DNA of 64,000 nucleotides from Lachnospiraceae bacterium (GTDB taxonomy: Bacteria; Bacillota; Clostridia; Lachnospirales; Lachnospiraceae): contig FZRB01000010.1 of assembly GCA_900199595.1 (NCBI GenBank), forward strand, positions 62,001-126,000. Reading direction: 5' to 3'. Positions 15,650 to 23,949 of the stretch are shown in pieces. The notes under the pieces were generated by a model. That model was not told the origin of the DNA. It made no database searches and saw nothing but the letters and a program-made list of their open reading frames with translations. The position numbers and the translations under genes are program-made. The first letter of the stretch is position 1; each line of letters starts with the position of its first letter.

Positions 15650-16468
15650 CTATAAAGATTTTAATGTCACCTCTGAATTATTAGAAGAACTCGTGGAAGG
15701 ATGACTCATAGTTAGTATAAAAAGTATTACCGCAGGTATTGGCAGGATTAGCATATTAAGCCCCGCTAAAATGCACGCGGTTATATTACTACCAGCCATA
15801 AAAAGTGTAAAGTATGCTCCATACAGATTAAATAGCATATGAAGAATCATAGATGGCCAAATCTTTCCGGTATTGATTCTTACATAAGCCCAAACAAGAC
15901 CAAGAACAAAAGTACCGAACATCTGTGGAACTCCCTGAGAATAAGCATGTGGCAGTCCAAAAAAAGCAGCTGATATAAAGATAGCTGGCACCTCTCCCAA
16001 AACTAATAATCTATCCAGAGCTAGTTTTCTGAATAACACTTCTTCCATAATTGGATTAAATACCAGCAATAACACAATATAGAAAATAGCATGTTCTCCG
16101 AAGATTTCTTCCCTGCTCATCCCTCCTAAAGGTCGTTCCAGTATCTTTAGAATCATATTACCAATCATTATAACCGGCATACTAAGTCCCATTTGAATCA
16201 GGAAAGCCTTTATGAATAGTATCGGAGTAACATTTAGTCGTAATTTTCCACTATCATTCCCCTTTGGCATTCCTCTCACTATAAGATATGCCGTACCAAA
16301 TCCTAAAGTATATGGAATCACCATTCTACTTAGTATCGCCCGAATACTATCTGATACATATCCCTCTAGTAATGGATCAATGAATAATCCATAACATTTA
16401 TAGATTAAAAACCATGCAACCAAAGCAACAAAAACTCTAAATACTGTTAATATATTATTCTTCTTCAT
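15650..16468 (-). CDS. CPBP-family intramembrane glutamic endopeptidase
   Basis: Multi-spanning membrane protein of ~272 residues with about eight hydrophobic segments and the CPBP (CAAX protease and bacteriocin-processing) motifs: the Glu-Glu pair in PIMEEVLFRKLAL, the His in FFGLPHAYSQG and the His-Asn in HMLFNLYG. Family members cleave prenylated or bacteriocin-like substrates or protect against bacteriocins; the target here is unknown. Its start (ATG at 16468, GGAG 10 bases upstream) lies inside the end of the DUF3021 gene, so it is the third gene of the LytTR-DUF3021-CPBP unit. A longer start at 16507 would add residues with no RBS. Confidence 0.87.
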   Translation of the reverse strand: MKKNNILTVFRVFVALVAWFLIYKCYGLFIDPLLEGYVSDSIRAILSRMVIPYTLGFGTAYLIVRGMPKGNDSGKLRLNVTPILFIKAFLIQMGLSMPVIMIGNMILKILERPLGGMSREEIFGEHAIFYIVLLLVFNPIMEEVLFRKLALDRLLVLGEVPAIFISAAFFGLPHAYSQGVPQMFGTFVLGLVWAYVRINTGKIWPSMILHMLFNLYGAYFTLFMAGSNITACILAGLNMLILPIPAVILFILTMSHPSTSSSNNSEVTLKSL

Positions 16469-16934
16469 CCCATGAATACTCCTTCTGAAAACTCTCCAGA
16501 GCATCATTCATCAGATCTGTCTTTGCTTTTTCGATAATATAACCAATCAACTGCCTTACAGTAAAAGTAATCAGAAATATCAATACATATAGTAGTACAA
16601 GATATGGTCTTGCCAATATCTCACTCATTCCTACAATGCTCACCGCCATAATAAGTGTTACAACAAGATATAGCGGCATAAAGATTATATTTTTCACAAA
16701 AAATGGTTTACTCTTTGCCCACTGTGTATCATCTATCATTATTCTGAAAAATGTTATTCCACCAAGTATAAAGAAGGTCAGCCATATCTTCACCAGCTCC
16801 ATTCCCTCAATACTGAGGTTAGTTGCTGCGCAAAAGACACCAATGAATATAATGCTCATTGAAAAACATACAGCAACTATTGAAAATGCTTTTGTAAGGG
16901 CGGCCTTAACCTGTATAGCTCTTTTAATGTCCAT
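16455..16934 (-). CDS. DUF3021-like membrane protein
   Basis: Membrane protein of 159 residues with four hydrophobic helices (about 17-40, 46-63, 81-103, 109-131) and a charged tail. It resembles DUF3021 in topology, length and gene context. It lies 3 bases after the LytTR gene and overlaps the CPBP protease gene. It is diverged from the other DUF3021 protein at 8717-9163: both occur with a LytTR regulator, but the sequences share little by eye. Its probable role, by context, is a membrane partner of the LytTR protein. Confidence 0.78.
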   Translation of the reverse strand: MDIKRAIQVKAALTKAFSIVAVCFSMSIIFIGVFCAATNLSIEGMELVKIWLTFFILGGITFFRIMIDDTQWAKSKPFFVKNIIFMPLYLVVTLIMAVSIVGMSEILARPYLVLLYVLIFLITFTVRQLIGYIIEKAKTDLMNDALESFQKEYSWDEEE

Positions 16935-16937
16935 AGC

Positions 16938-17387
16938 TTAAGCCTCCTTCATTCCAATTCCACGTTTGAAGTCATTCACATAGTTTCTGGATACTATCAC
17001 CCATTCACCGTTTCTCAAAAGCAGTTTTAGTCTTCTTCCATCTTCCGGAGAAACTTTCTTTACTGCCCTAAGATTAACAATTACCGCCTTGGAAATCCGA
17101 ACAAAATGTCTCTTCACCAGTTCTTCTTCAAGATCATACAGGGGACGCCTTACTCTGTAATAATTCGAAGTCGTATAAGCGAATACATTTCTGTCAACAG
17201 CTTCAAAGTACAGAACTTTGGAGATAATTACCGGTATTTTATCCCCATTTTCCATTTCACCCATTAGGTTTTCTTCTAAGCTTCTAATAGACTCGATGAT
17301 TCCCTCTACTTCAGCATCACGCTCTCCGCATCTAATCTCCACCTCTGTCTCAGCGAGATTTAATTTGTCCTTTACAAATATTTTCAA
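16938..17387 (-). CDS. LytTR-family DNA-binding regulator
   Basis: Regulator with a LytTR domain over the last ~100 residues (KVLYFEAVDRNVFAYT, KRHFVRISKAVIVNLRAV, SRNYVNDFK). No receiver domain. I favour a TTG start at 17387, with GAGGAG 7 bases upstream, which gives about 149 residues and a family-like N-terminus (LKIFVKDKLN). An ATG at 17432 is in frame but has no clear RBS. It is the first gene of a LytTR-DUF3021-CPBP operon and is a paralogue of the regulator at 9166-9609. It probably controls its own operon. Confidence 0.85.
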   Translation of the reverse strand: MKIFVKDKLNLAETEVEIRCGERDAEVEGIIESIRSLEENLMGEMENGDKIPVIISKVLYFEAVDRNVFAYTTSNYYRVRRPLYDLEEELVKRHFVRISKAVIVNLRAVKKVSPEDGRRLKLLLRNGEWVIVSRNYVNDFKRGIGMKEA

Positions 17388-17531
17388 TACTTGCTCCTCA
17401 ACCTGTTCAAAACATACAATGTCTCGACACATCTTCTTTATACTTTAGTTTTTATCGCTATTCAACAAATCTGGAATAAGAGGTACAATTGCCCACATAA
17501 CATGCCACAGATTATACTTTTTCTATATATT

Positions 17532-18668
17532 TCACTGTTCATATACCTGAAAATCCACTCTAACTAAGACTTTTCCATTAGGAAGAGATTCCATATCACT
17601 TCTTATCTCGGTATATCCCATTTTTTTCATGGTTTCTCTCAGCTCAGCTTCTTCCATCTGATGATGAACTGCATCAAGTCCATCAAAAGCATGTAAATAT
17701 GGCGAATCAGAAACCCAGTTTTCTGTATCTGTGTTTATTTGTATTATGCAGGAAACAACCTTTGGATTTATATGCTTAACAGCCTTTGCAAAAGCCTGAT
17801 ATCCTATATATTCTATCAGCAGATCTGCTATAACAAGCTCAGCTGAAGGAAGAACTTCTACATCTTTCGTAAGATCTGCTGGAATGCATTCAAGTATTCC
17901 ACCTAATTTATCTTCAGAAGAATATCTTTCATATACCTTCTGAAGGTAATCCTCATTTATATCTACTCCGTAAACTTTTTTATATTTATTCTTATCAATA
18001 TGCTCAAGACCATTTCCTCCGGCAACGCCAAGGATCATCGCAGAAAAAACATCATAGTCACTTAGCTGCTGTTTCATCATCTTATTTAAAGTCTGAAGCT
18101 GATTTACACTATCCAGACTCATATGATTCTCATAATCATCAAGACTTATCTCTTTCCAGGGATTATTAAGTTCTTTCCTGAAAATCATATTGCATCTGCC
18201 CCAGGATTCATCTTTATAAGTGAATGCATTAGGCGTCAGATTTCTTTCTACAAACCCTACCTTTTCATAACATTTCTTAGCTCTCTGATTTTCCGGAAAT
18301 ACGTTTAACTGAACTCCTACTGCTTCAGAGGTTTCGAATGCTTGTTTAACTGCAAGACTCAGCATCTCGCGAGCAATACCCTTACCTCTGGCCTCAGGAT
18401 CAACAACTACAAACTTTAGCATTACTTCTTTTGTTTCGTTATTAAAGGCATAACAAAAGAAACCTGTCACCTCGCCATCATCAGATACGGCAGCATAAGG
18501 AACATCACCAAATCTTTTTGCTATTTCAGCTAAAGTCTCAGCCAGGTGTTCCTTACTAAGTGGATACTTAATAAGATTTGCACACCACATGGCGTGCATT
18601 CTCTCATCAGTAATCCAGTCTTTCATAGCTTCAAAATCACTATCTATTTCAAACTTTCTTAACTTCAT
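17532..18668 (-). CDS. Fusion of a GNAT acetyltransferase with a class I methyltransferase
   Basis: Single reading frame of 378 residues with two catalytic-looking domains. Residues 1-165 form a GNAT domain, with VVDPEARGKGIAREML as the acetyl-CoA site and NQRAKKCYEKVGFVER as the terminal helix. Residues about 180-378 form a Rossmann methyltransferase with the SAM motif MILGVAGGNGLEH (near 210-222), KVYGVDINEDYL as the acidic loop and LVIADLLIEYIG as motif IV. There is no stop or frameshift between them. Such a fusion suggests that one substrate is both acetylated and methylated, but I know of no characterised example. A GNAT gene lies directly upstream in the same direction. Confidence 0.82.
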   Translation of the reverse strand: MKLRKFEIDSDFEAMKDWITDERMHAMWCANLIKYPLSKEHLAETLAEIAKRFGDVPYAAVSDDGEVTGFFCYAFNNETKEVMLKFVVVDPEARGKGIAREMLSLAVKQAFETSEAVGVQLNVFPENQRAKKCYEKVGFVERNLTPNAFTYKDESWGRCNMIFRKELNNPWKEISLDDYENHMSLDSVNQLQTLNKMMKQQLSDYDVFSAMILGVAGGNGLEHIDKNKYKKVYGVDINEDYLQKVYERYSSEDKLGGILECIPADLTKDVEVLPSAELVIADLLIEYIGYQAFAKAVKHINPKVVSCIIQINTDTENWVSDSPYLHAFDGLDAVHHQMEEAELRETMKKMGYTEIRSDMESLPNGKVLVRVDFQVYEQ

Positions 18669-18729
18669 TATGTACTCTTTTCTTTTATCATTTCTTATGC
18701 TATTGACTATGATTCTATAATTGAACTGA

Positions 18730-19191
18730 TTACTTCAGATACATCACATATATCTGACAAGGATTTTCTTCTCCCCAAAGTTCCCTTATAACTTCAAATT
18801 CTTTAAAACCGCATGACAGATAAAAATGATTAGTTATATCATAATCTTCATATACACCCATCTCAACAGTTTTTACCTGCATGAAGGAATAACCTTCTTC
18901 TACAGCTATATTCTTTGCAGCTTCAAAAAGCTTTCGTCCAAGACCATTACGATGATAATCTTTCAAAACTCCCATTACTGCCAGTTCAACAGTTTCTTTT
19001 CCTGTTTCTTTCAGGCAAAGAAATCCCACATAATCATCATTTTCTTTTGCAGCCAAAAATATCTGATTCGCACTTTCCGCTATATATTTCTCTCTGCTCT
19101 CATCGACTTCAAACCAGTCTTTTAATGCCTCGAGAATCTTTCTTGCTACTGCCTTTTTAGTTTCTGCATCCTTTATTTGTTCAATCATCAT
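18730..19191 (-). CDS. GNAT N-acetyltransferase
   Basis: Acetyltransferase of 153 residues. The acetyl-CoA site is VLKDYHRNGLGRKLFEAA (about 75-92) and the C-terminal strand is NHFYLSCGFKEFEV. The pattern fits the general GNAT family; acceptor unknown. AAGGTG lies 8 bases before the ATG at 19191. It is followed on the same strand by the GNAT-methyltransferase fusion, with a gap of about 60 bases. Confidence 0.85.
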   Translation of the reverse strand: MMIEQIKDAETKKAVARKILEALKDWFEVDESREKYIAESANQIFLAAKENDDYVGFLCLKETGKETVELAVMGVLKDYHRNGLGRKLFEAAKNIAVEEGYSFMQVKTVEMGVYEDYDITNHFYLSCGFKEFEVIRELWGEENPCQIYVMYLK

Positions 19192-19261
19192 TTCATCTTC
19201 ACCTTTTATCCTATTTATCTTGCTTTTTCTATCTTTTTATTCTATCTTTTCTATTTATTTC

Positions 19262-19633
19262 CTAATCCTGAGTTGTTTCGTCCGGATAGTCCCAGAATCC
19301 CCCCTTATGGAAATTCTCATTTCCCAAAGGTGTAGCTGTCAGCTTAAATATCACACAGCCATCAGGGCAGACAATTGTTTTAGTGTATTTACCGTCACCA
19401 CCAAGGTTTTCCAAATCTCCACCGCTACGTACAGCTTCCATCAATGGATACAGCATCATCATTGTTTTTGAGCAGATTCCGTATCCCTCCTGATTTACGG
19501 GACAGCCATATGTACATGTGTACTTATCACCAATTTCTTCTCCATTTCGGCAATACCTCTCGGTATGATCTCCATGAAGAAACCCTGTAACCTCGATTGC
19601 AAATTCATACTCTTCGTTATACCACTTTTTCAT
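19262..19633 (-). CDS. TIGR04076-family Cys-rich protein
   Basis: Small soluble protein of 123 residues, recognised as TIGR04076 from the pattern CTYGCPVNQEGYGICSK in the middle and CPDGCVIFKL near the end, with RSGGDLENLGG between them. The conserved Cys residues suggest a metal or redox role, but no function is established. GGAGAAAGGTG precedes the ATG at 19633. Its start overlaps the 3' end of the PAP2 phosphatase gene by 17 bases, so the two are co-transcribed. Confidence 0.82.
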   Translation of the reverse strand: MKKWYNEEYEFAIEVTGFLHGDHTERYCRNGEEIGDKYTCTYGCPVNQEGYGICSKTMMMLYPLMEAVRSGGDLENLGGDGKYTKTIVCPDGCVIFKLTATPLGNENFHKGGFWDYPDETTQD

Positions 19634-20198
19634 CAGTTATCCCACCTTTCTCCTGTTCTATTTGTTCATTCTTATTGATCTTCTTCCAAACTATAAGATA
19701 TACGATGATACTTATTATTATTCCACTCAGAATACCAAATATTACATCTGTTGGATAATGTGCTCCGACATATAATCTTGAAAATGCAATAAGTCCGGAT
19801 AACACCAGAAGCAATACTCCCATCCATTTCTTACTTTTGGGAAGGCACCAGGTAATTGCTCCAGCAACAACAAATGAAATAGCCGTATGTCCCGAAGGAA
19901 AACTGTAGTCATTCGGTTTCTTTGCAATTAGAACAAGCCCCTCAATAGCATCATATGGTCTTGTTCTTGCAATGACATTTTTAAGTATAAGATTATTTAT
20001 AACAAAACAAGCTAGCAGTGCAATTAATGCAACAACACCAATTCGCCTTGTTTTTTTATAAACTAATAATATAGCAATAAGAATAATGACAAAAACTCCA
20101 CCATTCATCATCGTTGAAAGACCATTCATTATGACATCCAAAAAATCATTTCTAACATGATTCTGCAAAAATAGTAAAAAATCAGCTTCCCACTGCAC
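19617..20198 (-). CDS. PAP2-family phosphatase
   Basis: Membrane-bound phosphatase of 193 residues with about five membrane helices. The three PAP2 motifs are present: NVIARTRPYD (K-x6-RP-like), PSGHTAISF and SRLYVGAHYPTDV. Members dephosphorylate undecaprenyl pyrophosphate or phosphatidic acid derivatives at the membrane face. The start is a GTG at 20198, with AAGGAG about 10 bases upstream. The TIGR04076 gene overlaps its end. Confidence 0.9.
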   Translation of the reverse strand: MQWEADFLLFLQNHVRNDFLDVIMNGLSTMMNGGVFVIILIAILLVYKKTRRIGVVALIALLACFVINNLILKNVIARTRPYDAIEGLVLIAKKPNDYSFPSGHTAISFVVAGAITWCLPKSKKWMGVLLLVLSGLIAFSRLYVGAHYPTDVIFGILSGIIISIIVYLIVWKKINKNEQIEQEKGGITDEKVV

Positions 20199-20247
20199 GT
20201 GTTCTAATCTCCTTATTCTTTTCTATCATAGATTATAATTATGCTGA

Positions 20248-21051
20248 TTATTTTAGCATAAGAATTCGTTTATATCCCTGATTTATTGTCACAACATATA
20301 CTATACATGATATGCCAAATGCAAAGATAATCATCATAATTGAGGCGGCAATCATCATTATAGATACATCCTCCTCAACAAATAATGATATTATCATCAT
20401 CGGAATAACTGCTGCCAGCAAGCTCACAACTCCTATTATTATCCCAAGAATAAATGAATGTTCAAATGATTTTTTATAATCTTCCACCACTCCACGAACT
20501 CCATATCCAAGCTCCATATCTTCTTTAAAAAGATATTTATATGGAGCTAGTTTCCAGAGAGCAAGAATAATGAAAATAGCCAAAATAATTAGCATGATAA
20601 TCTGAGCTATCACTCCTACTATGGCTAGCTCTTCATCAAAAAGCGATATTATAATCCCCGGAAATGGAGAAAGCCAGAAAAGAAAAATAGCTAGTACAAG
20701 GCTTTTTGCTTCTTTTTTCTTTGCATCTATATAACCTTGAACCTCTGATAATTCAACCATAGTTTCTTTTGAAGAATCTCTAATTTCCTTTGATGAGTCC
20801 ACCTTAATAGCTGTTGAATTTTCCGAACTTTTATTTTCCAAAAACGACAGATCATACTCATCTTTCAATAGAAAATCTGTAGGAACATCAAAGAATTCCG
20901 ACATGGCCATAATCTTATTAAGATCAGGAGTTGTCTGTGCCATCTCCCACTTAGAAACAGCCTGTCTGCTCACTCCTATCTCAGCACCGAATTCTTCCTG
21001 GGAGAGACCATTTCTTTTCCTAAGTTCAGTTATTTTTTCAGAAAGAATCAT
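20248..21051 (-). CDS. XRE-family regulator with a membrane domain
   Basis: Membrane-anchored helix-turn-helix protein of 267 residues. The HTH_3 domain is at residues 5-58 (LSQEEFGAEIGVSRQAVSKWE), then a polar linker (about 70-115) and four hydrophobic helices in the last 150 residues (for example LAIFLFWLSPFPGIIISLF). Such proteins may sense membrane state or a membrane ligand and regulate nearby genes; the target is unknown. CAGGAGG lies 7 bases before the ATG at 21051. The alpha/beta hydrolase gene lies 46 bases upstream in the same direction. Confidence 0.85.
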   Translation of the reverse strand: MILSEKITELRKRNGLSQEEFGAEIGVSRQAVSKWEMAQTTPDLNKIMAMSEFFDVPTDFLLKDEYDLSFLENKSSENSTAIKVDSSKEIRDSSKETMVELSEVQGYIDAKKKEAKSLVLAIFLFWLSPFPGIIISLFDEELAIVGVIAQIIMLIILAIFIILALWKLAPYKYLFKEDMELGYGVRGVVEDYKKSFEHSFILGIIIGVVSLLAAVIPMMIISLFVEEDVSIMMIAASIMMIIFAFGISCIVYVVTINQGYKRILMLK

Positions 21052-21097
21052 CTGTTATCCTCCTGTTTTTTTTAAGCTTTTTTCGCTCAGGACAAAC

Positions 21098-22183
21098 TTA
21101 ATCCAGTGTTTTAATAAAATCATCTATTTCAGCCTTAACTTCTTCAGGTATTTCCGTATAGAAGTAATGACTCGCATCAATCTCAATCAGTTTTCCATTT
21201 GAAATGTTATCTATATAATTCTTATGAATAAGCAGCCAGTTATCCATATTCCGCATAAGCGGCTCAAACATTTTATCATTTGTAACAAACATAAGTGTCG
21301 GAACATCCGGTATCGGTCCATCATGCAAGTCTTTCATCTGTTTAATGAAATTCTCAGTAAACCACTGTTCATGATTTATTGTAGCATCTGCCCCCATAGA
21401 ATACTTTGAATACATAATTGCACTATATTCTCTTTTTTCCTCATCCGTTAGATACTCCGACTTTAATGCAGGAAAAATATCCTTCGCATTCATATATCTC
21501 ATAAGACCCAGATCATATACCCAAAAATTATAGAATTCCATTTCCTTTGCTGTTTCTTTCGGATCTTCCGGCTGTAGATTATCCCAGTCCGCTCCCATAT
21601 AATCATATTCTTCCGGGACTCCCATATCAAGACCAATTATGGCCTCTACCTCATCAGGATAATGATTTGCCCAATACATAGTTTCTAAACCCGAAGCAGA
21701 ATGAGGACACAAAATATACGGCGCTTCCACTCCTGCCTTTGATAAAGCCTGACGGTCCTGTTCGGTTATTATATCAACTGTTCTCTCACCATCTATCTCG
21801 TCACTATAACCATAACCGAATTTTTCTATAATAACAACCTTATAATCATCCTTTAATCTGTCGGTAAGTGGCTTGAAATCCAATATAGGTGAAGGCGTTC
21901 CAGCGCCGGCTAAGAATACAAGAGTTTTTTCTCCATCCCCTTCTATTAGTAGATTCATATTGTGTCCATCAACCTCTACATACTCTCCTTTATGTTGGAT
22001 CAATCTCGCCTCTTTCTTAAAACATGTCTTGTTATAAAGATAGGTTCCTATTCCAAGTATTGCCGTGAGCGAAAATAAAACTGCTATACCTATCAGAATA
22101 CCTTTTACAATCCTCAGACAAATCCTTTTAACCCTTCCTTCTTTGTTATGATTTCTTTTTTGTGTGGTTTTGTTTTCTTCCAT
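21098..22183 (-). CDS. Membrane-anchored alpha/beta hydrolase
   Basis: Serine hydrolase of 361 residues. A Lys/Arg-rich N-terminus and one hydrophobic segment (about 24-46, ILIGIAVLFSLTAILGIGTY) anchor it, with the catalytic domain outside. The oxyanion-hole region is VFLAGAGTPSP, the nucleophile Ser is in CPHSASGLE, and a His is in IDASHYFYTEIP. The substrate is unknown. AAAGGA lies 10 bases before the ATG at 22183 and is enclosed by the hairpin at 22191-22238, so translation may be regulated. Confidence 0.85.
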   Translation of the reverse strand: MEENKTTQKRNHNKEGRVKRICLRIVKGILIGIAVLFSLTAILGIGTYLYNKTCFKKEARLIQHKGEYVEVDGHNMNLLIEGDGEKTLVFLAGAGTPSPILDFKPLTDRLKDDYKVVIIEKFGYGYSDEIDGERTVDIITEQDRQALSKAGVEAPYILCPHSASGLETMYWANHYPDEVEAIIGLDMGVPEEYDYMGADWDNLQPEDPKETAKEMEFYNFWVYDLGLMRYMNAKDIFPALKSEYLTDEEKREYSAIMYSKYSMGADATINHEQWFTENFIKQMKDLHDGPIPDVPTLMFVTNDKMFEPLMRNMDNWLLIHKNYIDNISNGKLIEIDASHYFYTEIPEEVKAEIDDFIKTLD

Positions 22184-22190
22184 AATAAAA

Positions 22191-22238
22191 CCGTCCTTTC
22201 TTTGTATGTTTTCGCATCCAACATACTAAAAAGGACGG
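22191..22238 (-). promoter_or_regulatory. Leader hairpin sequestering the hydrolase ribosome binding site
   Basis: On the minus strand CCGTCCTTT (22238-22230) pairs with AAAGGACGG (22199-22191), and within it GTATGTT pairs with AACATAC. The pairing covers AAAGGA, the best ribosome binding site for the hydrolase ATG at 22183, and is followed by TTTTATT. It could act as a translational switch or as an attenuator. Confidence 0.5.
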
Positions 22239-22314
22239 CTATCTTCTACCATCTACGGCTTGCAATGTGTCAACCACAGGGTTGCAATTGTATAACCAAT
22301 AGTTCAAATTTATA

Positions 22315-23871
22315 TTATAGGAGTTCAATAGTTCCAGGCGGTTTACTCGTCAGGTCGTACATTACTCTGTTTACTCCCTTGACTTCATTGATGATTCTGG
22401 TCATGCATCTCTGAAGAACCTCGAATGGTATATCACAGCAGTCTGCTGTCATGAAGTCTGAAGTATTGACTGCTCGAAGTACTACTGCATAATCAAAGGT
22501 TCTGAAGTCACCCATTACTCCAACAGAACGCATGTTTGAAAGTGCTGCAAAGTACTGATTTGGTGGATTCTTTATAGCACCTGCTGCTATAGCAGCGTCC
22601 ACCTCTTCTCTGTAGATTGCATCTGCCTCCTGTACTATTCGTACTTTCTCTGCTGTAATATCGTCTATGATACGAACACCGAGCCCTGGTCCCGGGAATG
22701 GCTGACGGAAAACAAGATATTCCGGTATTCCCAGCTCAAGTCCGCACTTACGAACCTCATCCTTAAAAAGCATTCTGAGAGGTTCAACTATCTCTTTAAA
22801 ATCTACATAGTCAGGAAGTCCACCAACATTATGATGTGATTTAATAACCGCTGAATCACCAAGTCCCGACTCTATAACATCCGGATAGATAGTTCCCTGT
22901 GCAAGGAAATCAACTGCTCCGATTTTCTTAGCTTCTTCTTCAAATACACGAATGAACTCTTCTCCGATTATATGTCTCTTTCTCTCAGGATCTGTCTCTC
23001 CTGCAAGCTTAAGATAGAATCGTTCCTGTGCATTAACTCTGATAAAGTTCAGCTCATAATTACCTTTAGGGCCGAAGATAGCCTCAACCTCATCTCCTTC
23101 ATCCTTACGAAGAAGTCCATGATCTACAAATACACAGGTAAGCTGTTTTCCAACTGCCTTAGACAGAAGAACTGCTGCAACTGATGAGTCTACACCGCCT
23201 GAAAGTGCACAGAGCACACGTCCATTACCTATCTTCTCACGGAGTGCTTTTACTGTGGTCTCAACAAAGGAATCCATCTTCCAGTCTCCCTTACAGCCAC
23301 ATATATCCATTACAAAGTTTCGAAGTATTTCCTGTCCATACTCTGTATGCATAACTTCAGGATGGAACTGTGTAGCATAGAAACCTTTTTCAGGGTATTC
23401 CATTGCTGCTGTAGGACAGTCCTTTGTATATGCTGTGGTCTTAAACCCATCAGGAACTTGAGCTATATAATCTGTATGACTCATCCACACAGCTATATTT
23501 ACCGGAACCCCTTTGAATAGTTTTGACTGCATTTCACTGATCTGAACATCAGTATGTCCATATTCACTTACGGGAGCTGTGGCAACCTTACCGCCTAACA
23601 GATGCGCCATAAGCTGTGAACCATAGCAGATACCCAGAATAGGAATACCAAGTTCAAATATATCCTTTGTATAGCTTGGCGAAGTCTCCAGATATACGCT
23701 ATTAGGTCCGCCTGTAAATATAATTCCCTTGGGGTTCATGGCACGAAGCTCATCAATGGGAATAGTGTACGGATGTACCTCTGCATACACATTACACTCT
23801 CTGACACGTCTTGCGATAAGCTGATTATACTGTCCACCAAAATCCAGAACGACTATCAGTTCTCTGTCCAT
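22315..23871 (-). CDS. guaA: GMP synthase (glutamine-hydrolysing)
   Basis: Catalyses XMP + ATP + glutamine to GMP, the last step of guanine nucleotide synthesis. 518 residues, the usual length. The N-terminal class I amidotransferase (about 1-190) has Cys82 in GICYGSQL and FHPEV with the catalytic His and Glu. The ATP pyrophosphatase domain begins with the P-loop LSGGVDSSV (near 222), and the C-terminal dimerisation domain ends in KPPGTIE. The 40-base gap before the upstream terminator leaves no room for a riboswitch. Single-gene unit on the minus strand. Confidence 0.98.
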   Translation of the reverse strand: MDRELIVVLDFGGQYNQLIARRVRECNVYAEVHPYTIPIDELRAMNPKGIIFTGGPNSVYLETSPSYTKDIFELGIPILGICYGSQLMAHLLGGKVATAPVSEYGHTDVQISEMQSKLFKGVPVNIAVWMSHTDYIAQVPDGFKTTAYTKDCPTAAMEYPEKGFYATQFHPEVMHTEYGQEILRNFVMDICGCKGDWKMDSFVETTVKALREKIGNGRVLCALSGGVDSSVAAVLLSKAVGKQLTCVFVDHGLLRKDEGDEVEAIFGPKGNYELNFIRVNAQERFYLKLAGETDPERKRHIIGEEFIRVFEEEAKKIGAVDFLAQGTIYPDVIESGLGDSAVIKSHHNVGGLPDYVDFKEIVEPLRMLFKDEVRKCGLELGIPEYLVFRQPFPGPGLGVRIIDDITAEKVRIVQEADAIYREEVDAAIAAGAIKNPPNQYFAALSNMRSVGVMGDFRTFDYAVVLRAVNTSDFMTADCCDIPFEVLQRCMTRIINEVKGVNRVMYDLTSKPPGTIELL

Positions 23872-23910
23872 ACTTTCCTCCTAACTTTGTATAAACTTAA
23901 TCTTTTTAAT

Positions 23911-23941
23911 AAGGACAGCCCCGATAAACCTGGGACTGTCC
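23911..23941 (-). terminator. Terminator after the S41 protease gene
   Basis: GGACAG (23913-23918) pairs with CTGTCC (23936-23941), with an inner CCC/GGG stem, followed on the minus strand by TTATTAAAAAG. It separates the S41 protease from guaA. Confidence 0.6.
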
Positions 23942-23949
23942 CTAAATAA

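Noticed and set aside
22241-22300. MerR-type promoter with 19-base spacer upstream of the membrane hydrolase
   Set aside because: TTGACA is present, but the -10 at that distance (TAGAAG) is poor and no MerR-family gene is nearby.
23872-23912. Guanine riboswitch upstream of guaA
   Set aside because: About 40 bases before the preceding terminator are too few for a purine aptamer, and no conserved loop sequence is present.
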